64,000 nt of DNA from Oscillospiraceae bacterium. Its GTDB lineage: Bacteria; Bacillota; Clostridia; Oscillospirales; CAG-272. Within the stretch, counting starts at the first letter, position 1, and every line of letters starts with the position of its first letter. The notes under the pieces were generated by a model. That model saw only the letters and a program-made list of their open reading frames with translations. It was not told where the DNA came from and did not search any database. Made by a program: the position numbers and the translations under genes. Shown one piece after another: positions 60,678-64,000 of the stretch. The stretch lies in the NCBI GenBank assembly GCA_015064415.1, contig SVSG01000001.1, forward strand, positions 202,206 through 266,205. Direction: 5' to 3'.

Positions 60678-62669
60678 ATGGCCGAGAACGAAAACATCCG
60701 AGATCAAAAATCTCCCCCGAAAAAGCCAAAATTCACCGTGTGGCATCTGATCGCCATTGCCCTTGTCGTCATTTCTATTGCGCTGACGCTTTCCAACTGG
60801 AATAACATCATGGCGCCGCTGGAAAATTTCAGTGCGATCCTTGCCCCCATCACGGTGGGCCTTGTCATGGCCTATATTCTGAACTTCTTTCTTCGTTTTT
60901 TCGAGTACAAGCTGTTCAATAAAATCAAAAAGCGCTCCCTCAACCGTGCGCTTTCCATGCTGTTTTCCTATGTCCTTTTGCTGGCGATCATTGCGGGATT
61001 CCTTTTCCTGATCATCCCCTCCGTGATGGACAGTATGGATGACCTGCAGGCAAACGGCATGTCCTACATCAACCGTCTGCTTGCCTCTATCAACAGTGTG
61101 CTTGCCAAGATTCCCTTTATTCCGAAGGAGGGCGGCAACTTCCTTGACCTGGAAAAGCTGTTGAATTACGTGCTGAACATCTTAAGCACCTCCGGTGACT
61201 GGATCTTTTCCAACATTGCCTCCATTGCAGGCAGTACGATCACCATTCTGAAAAACATTCTGGTCGGCCTTTTCATCTCCATTTACGTGCTTCTTTCCAA
61301 GGAGCGACTGAATGCGGGCTGCCGCCGCATTTTCCGCGCACTCTTCTCCAAGAAAAACGAAGAGCGACTTCTTGGCTATTTCTCCCGTGCACACAGCAAG
61401 TTCGGCGGCTACATGATCGGCAAGCTGATAGACTCTTTGATGGTCATGCTGGTCTGCATGCTGCTGTTCACCATCTTCAAGATCCCCTATGCCATCCTGA
61501 TCGCCGTGATCATCGGCGTGACCGACATCATCCCCTTCTTCGGCCCCTTCCTTGGTGCCATCCCCTCCGCCCTGATCATTTTCATTGCCGACCCGTGGAA
61601 GGCGGTGGTCTTCGTTCTTCTGATCCTTGTGGTACAGCAGATCGACGGCAACCTGATCGCCCCCGTCATTCTCGGAGACAAGACCGGCCTTTCCTCCCTC
61701 GGTGTCATCGTGGCCGTCACCGTCATGGGCGGCTTCCTTGGCATCGTGGGCATGCTGATCGGCGTACCGCTGTTTGCCCTTGTTATCAGCATTCTGGACG
61801 ACTTTATCAAGCACCGCCTGACGGCAAAGGGTGAGGCCACCGACCTCAAGACCTACTATCCCGCAGACGCCTTTATCCGCCCGCAGGACGAGGACGTGGA
61901 GCAGATCACCCTCACGCAACGCTTCGTGCGCTGGGTCAGCGCCGTAGAGCAAGAGGAAAAAACACACGCGTTCTTTGGCAAGATCAACCGCGGCATCCGC
62001 CTTTTCTTCCTTGCCATCGGCCGCACCTTCCACCGATTGTTTTCCATCAAGCCCATTCCCGCCGACCGCAAGGGTGGCATGTATGCAACCATCATTGCCT
62101 CCGGTATTCATACCCACCGCCATTTCTGGCGCACCCTTGTGTTTTCCATCCTCACGCTGGGCATCTACCCCCTGTATCTGGTCGAATACATCTCTCAGGC
62201 CACAAACCTTGCTTGTGCAAAGGATAACAAGCGTACTTGGGGCGTATTCCCCTTCCTGCTGTTCTCTATCATCACACTGGGCGTTTTTCCGCTGATCTGG
62301 CACTGCAAGCTGATCAACCGCATGAACGGCTTCATGCAACGCAGGAACGCGGCCCCCATCGTCACCAAGCGCTTCTATCTTTGCTGGACGTTGATCGCGT
62401 TGCCGATCCTTGTCGGCCCGCTGATCGCCGTCGCACGCTTCCTGCGCGCGTTCAACACGATGGCAGAGCGCTTTAACAGCGAGCACACCTTCCCCCTGTC
62501 CGAGGAGGAGATCGACGCCGTGGTGCCCATCAGCGAGGAGGAGCACCGCGCCCGCAAATCCATCATCGAGCAGATCATCACCCCCGAGGAGGAGGAGCCG
62601 TTGCGCCTTGACGATGAGGATTACAACGCCCACACCGAAGAGGTCACCCCCGAACAAACGGAAGCGTAA
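60678..62669 (+). CDS. AI-2E-family permease with extra C-terminal membrane domain
   Basis: 663 aa; AI-2E (PF01594) proteins are usually 350-400. The ATG at 60678 follows ATCGGAGGTAATC. Residues about 20-385 are the permease: eight helices with the conserved IGVTDIIPFFGPFLGAIPSA and QQIDGNLIAPVILGDKTGLS blocks. A linker of about 85 residues leads to a second hydrophobic module (about 490-590) with two similar hairpins, FWRTLVFSILTLGIYPLYLV and GVFPFLLFSIITLGVFPLIW, resembling DUF4234-like proteins. The tail is very acidic. Family members export signals or act as ion antiporters; the substrate is unknown here. Confidence 0.85.
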   Translation: MAENENIRDQKSPPKKPKFTVWHLIAIALVVISIALTLSNWNNIMAPLENFSAILAPITVGLVMAYILNFFLRFFEYKLFNKIKKRSLNRALSMLFSYVLLLAIIAGFLFLIIPSVMDSMDDLQANGMSYINRLLASINSVLAKIPFIPKEGGNFLDLEKLLNYVLNILSTSGDWIFSNIASIAGSTITILKNILVGLFISIYVLLSKERLNAGCRRIFRALFSKKNEERLLGYFSRAHSKFGGYMIGKLIDSLMVMLVCMLLFTIFKIPYAILIAVIIGVTDIIPFFGPFLGAIPSALIIFIADPWKAVVFVLLILVVQQIDGNLIAPVILGDKTGLSSLGVIVAVTVMGGFLGIVGMLIGVPLFALVISILDDFIKHRLTAKGEATDLKTYYPADAFIRPQDEDVEQITLTQRFVRWVSAVEQEEKTHAFFGKINRGIRLFFLAIGRTFHRLFSIKPIPADRKGGMYATIIASGIHTHRHFWRTLVFSILTLGIYPLYLVEYISQATNLACAKDNKRTWGVFPFLLFSIITLGVFPLIWHCKLINRMNGFMQRRNAAPIVTKRFYLCWTLIALPILVGPLIAVARFLRAFNTMAERFNSEHTFPLSEEEIDAVVPISEEEHRARKSIIEQIITPEEEEPLRLDDEDYNAHTEEVTPEQTEA

Positions 62670-62688
62670 GCTTTTTGGACATTACTGC

Positions 62689-62723
62689 AAAGCCGATCGC
62701 TCACACGGTCGGCTTTGTTTTTT
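62689..62723 (+). terminator. Terminator of the AI-2E-type permease gene
   Basis: AAAGCCGA/TCGGCTTT stem followed by GTTTTTT, just before the htpG ribosome site. Confidence 0.8.
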
Positions 62724-62739
62724 AAAAAGGAGATAAAAC

Positions 62740-64000
62740 ATGGACGAAAAACAAAAGGGCGGCATATCCGTCAACACAGAAAACATTTTCCCCGTCATCA
62801 AGAAATGGCTTTATTCCGAAAAGGATATTTTCCTGCGCGAGATCGTATCGAACGCCACCGACGCCATCACCAAGCACAAGCGCCTTTGCGCCCTTGGCGA
62901 GGCCACGGCGGACGATGCGCCCTACCGCATTGACGTCACGCTTGACCGCGTGGCCAAGACCCTTACCGTAGAGGACAACGGCATCGGCATGAGCGAGGAG
63001 GAGCTGAAGAAATACATCTGCTCGATCGCGCTTTCCGGTGCGGTGGATTTCCTGCAGAAATACGAAAGCAGCACCGACAACGCCAAGGGCGGCATCATCG
63101 GTCACTTCGGCCTTGGATTTTATTCCGCCTTTATGGTCAGCGATACCGTGGAGATCCACACCCGCTCGCACACGGGCGCACCCGCCGTGCACTGGGTCTG
63201 CAACGCCGAGGGCGAGTATGAGCTGGAGCAAAGCGACCGCGAAGGTCGCGGCACCGAGGTCATTTTGCACATCGCCGAGGAGGAAAACGCCTATCTGAAC
63301 CCCGTGAAGATCCGCGAAATGCTGCAGAAATACTGTGCCTTTATGCCCGTGGAGATCTATTTTGACGACGGAGACGAGAAAAAAGAGGAAGAAACGCCCG
63401 CCCCCATCAACGATACCACGCCGCTGTGGCAAAAACCGATCTCGGATTGCACCGAGGAGGAGTACAAGGAATTTTATCACAAGGTATTCCCCGATATGCG
63501 CGATCCCCTCTTCCAGATCCACCTCAATGCCGATTACCCGCTGAATTTCAAGGGTATTCTCTATTTCCCGCGCCTCAATCCGCATTTCGAGTCCACCGAG
63601 GGCGAGGTCAAGTTGTATTACAACCAGGTATTTGTGGCGGATAACGTCAGCGAGGTCATTCCCGAATACCTTCTGATGCTGCGCGGCGTGCTGGATTGCC
63701 CCGAGCTGCCCCTTAACGTCTCCCGCAGCTATCTGCAGACCAATTCCTACGTTTCCAAGCTCTCCGCGCACATCGTCAAAAAGGTGGCGGATAAGCTGGT
63801 ACAGCTTTGCAACAACGAGCGCGCCGAGTACGAAAAGGTCTGGAACGACATCAAGACCTTTGTGGAGTTTGCCGCACTGCACGATGAAAAATTCTTCGAC
63901 CGTGTGAAGGGCGCCCTGCTTTTGAAGCGCACCGACGGCAAGTATCAAAGCATCAACGAATATCTGGAGGGCTCGGCGGACAAGTGTGTGTACTACACCA
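62740..64000 (+). CDS. htpG: Molecular chaperone HtpG (Hsp90), C-terminus beyond window
   Basis: 420 codons present; the frame is open to the window end. The ATG follows AAAAAGGAGATAAAAC. GHKL ATPase motifs: LREIVSNATDAITK (Glu and Asn for ATP hydrolysis and Mg2+), DNGIGMSEEEL and GHFGLGFYSAFMV; the middle domain begins around residue 225 (PLWQKPISDCTEEEYKEFYH) and contains YFPRLNPHFE and GVLDCPELPLNVSRSYLQT. A cytosolic ATP-dependent chaperone. No heat-shock operator (CIRCE) is visible in the short leader. Confidence 0.95.
   Translation, partial: MDEKQKGGISVNTENIFPVIKKWLYSEKDIFLREIVSNATDAITKHKRLCALGEATADDAPYRIDVTLDRVAKTLTVEDNGIGMSEEELKKYICSIALSGAVDFLQKYESSTDNAKGGIIGHFGLGFYSAFMVSDTVEIHTRSHTGAPAVHWVCNAEGEYELEQSDREGRGTEVILHIAEEENAYLNPVKIREMLQKYCAFMPVEIYFDDGDEKKEEETPAPINDTTPLWQKPISDCTEEEYKEFYHKVFPDMRDPLFQIHLNADYPLNFKGILYFPRLNPHFESTEGEVKLYYNQVFVADNVSEVIPEYLLMLRGVLDCPELPLNVSRSYLQTNSYVSKLSAHIVKKVADKLVQLCNNERAEYEKVWNDIKTFVEFAALHDEKFFDRVKGALLLKRTDGKYQSINEYLEGSADKCVYYT

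Noticed and set aside
61182..62657. 491-codon open frame on the minus strand
   Set aside because: Antisense to the AI-2E-type permease gene; low-complexity His/Asp/Gly composition typical of antisense translation.
62722..63948. 408-codon open frame on the minus strand
   Set aside because: Antisense to htpG.

Overview
The window looks like chromosomal DNA of an uncultured, anaerobic, endospore-forming member of the Clostridia (Bacillota), probably from a gut. Reasons: a sigma-K gene with its pro-sequence, a GerA/SpoVAF-type germination protein, a MecA adaptor, a pyrophosphate-type phosphofructokinase, a glycyl-radical enzyme with its activase, a clostridial-type tmRNA tag, consensus TTGACA/TATAAT promoters with 16-17 bp spacers, and strong GGAGG ribosome sites. 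The species cannot be named from the sequence. Most genes are GC-rich. Blocks near 19.1-19.8, 31.2-31.6, 43.0-45.1 and 52.6-57.4 kb are clearly more AT-rich and look acquired.

Layout. 1-8 kb: secreted lamin-tail-domain protein (cut by the window start), radical SAM protein, aspartate-type aminotransferase, DinG-family helicase. 8-14 kb: mecA, BspA-like leucine-rich-repeat (LRR) lipoprotein, nagB, AraC regulator, type-4 uracil-DNA glycosylase, AEC permease. 14-22 kb: small membrane protein, SpoVAF-like germination protein, unknown TIM-barrel-like protein, PPi-phosphofructokinase, a phage/ICE-type multidomain relic, sigK. 22-30 kb: sugar catabolism, with a GH4 glycosidase and its AraC regulator, a GDPD-inositol monophosphatase fusion, a Gfo/Idh/MocA dehydrogenase, two xylose-isomerase-like TIM barrels and a third AraC regulator. 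30-37 kb: small zinc-ribbon gene, tRNA-Ala, a second mobile-element relic, glycerol-1-phosphate dehydrogenase, guaB, two PHP-domain genes. 37-45 kb: a TasA/camelysin-LRR surface protein, O-antigen-ligase-like protein and sugar transferase, a frameshifted membrane protein, a lipoprotein. 45-52 kb: tmRNA, smpB, Cys-rich lipoprotein and XRE regulator; then a glycyl-radical enzyme, its activase and a divergent AraC regulator. 52-64 kb: small lipoprotein, a 1349-residue repeat-bearing metallopeptidase lipoprotein, rpsI/rplM, an S1-domain protein, ispE, an AI-2E-type permease, and htpG (cut by the window end).

The most promising leads are: (1) the glycyl-radical enzyme at 48.8-51.1 kb, whose active-site loop reads GCWG instead of the CC, GCVEP or CMSP signatures of known classes; (2) the GDPD-IMPase fusion beside polyol/inositol-type dehydrogenase and isomerase genes; (3) a near-perfect inverted duplication of the tmRNA 3-prime end around its terminator; (4) two phage-type relics, one head-to-head with sigK and one beside tRNA-Ala and a four-hairpin array; (5) a 123-bp tandem repeat with a 492-bp higher-order period in a predicted secreted metallopeptidase. 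There is no CRISPR array, rRNA operon or intact transposase in the window.
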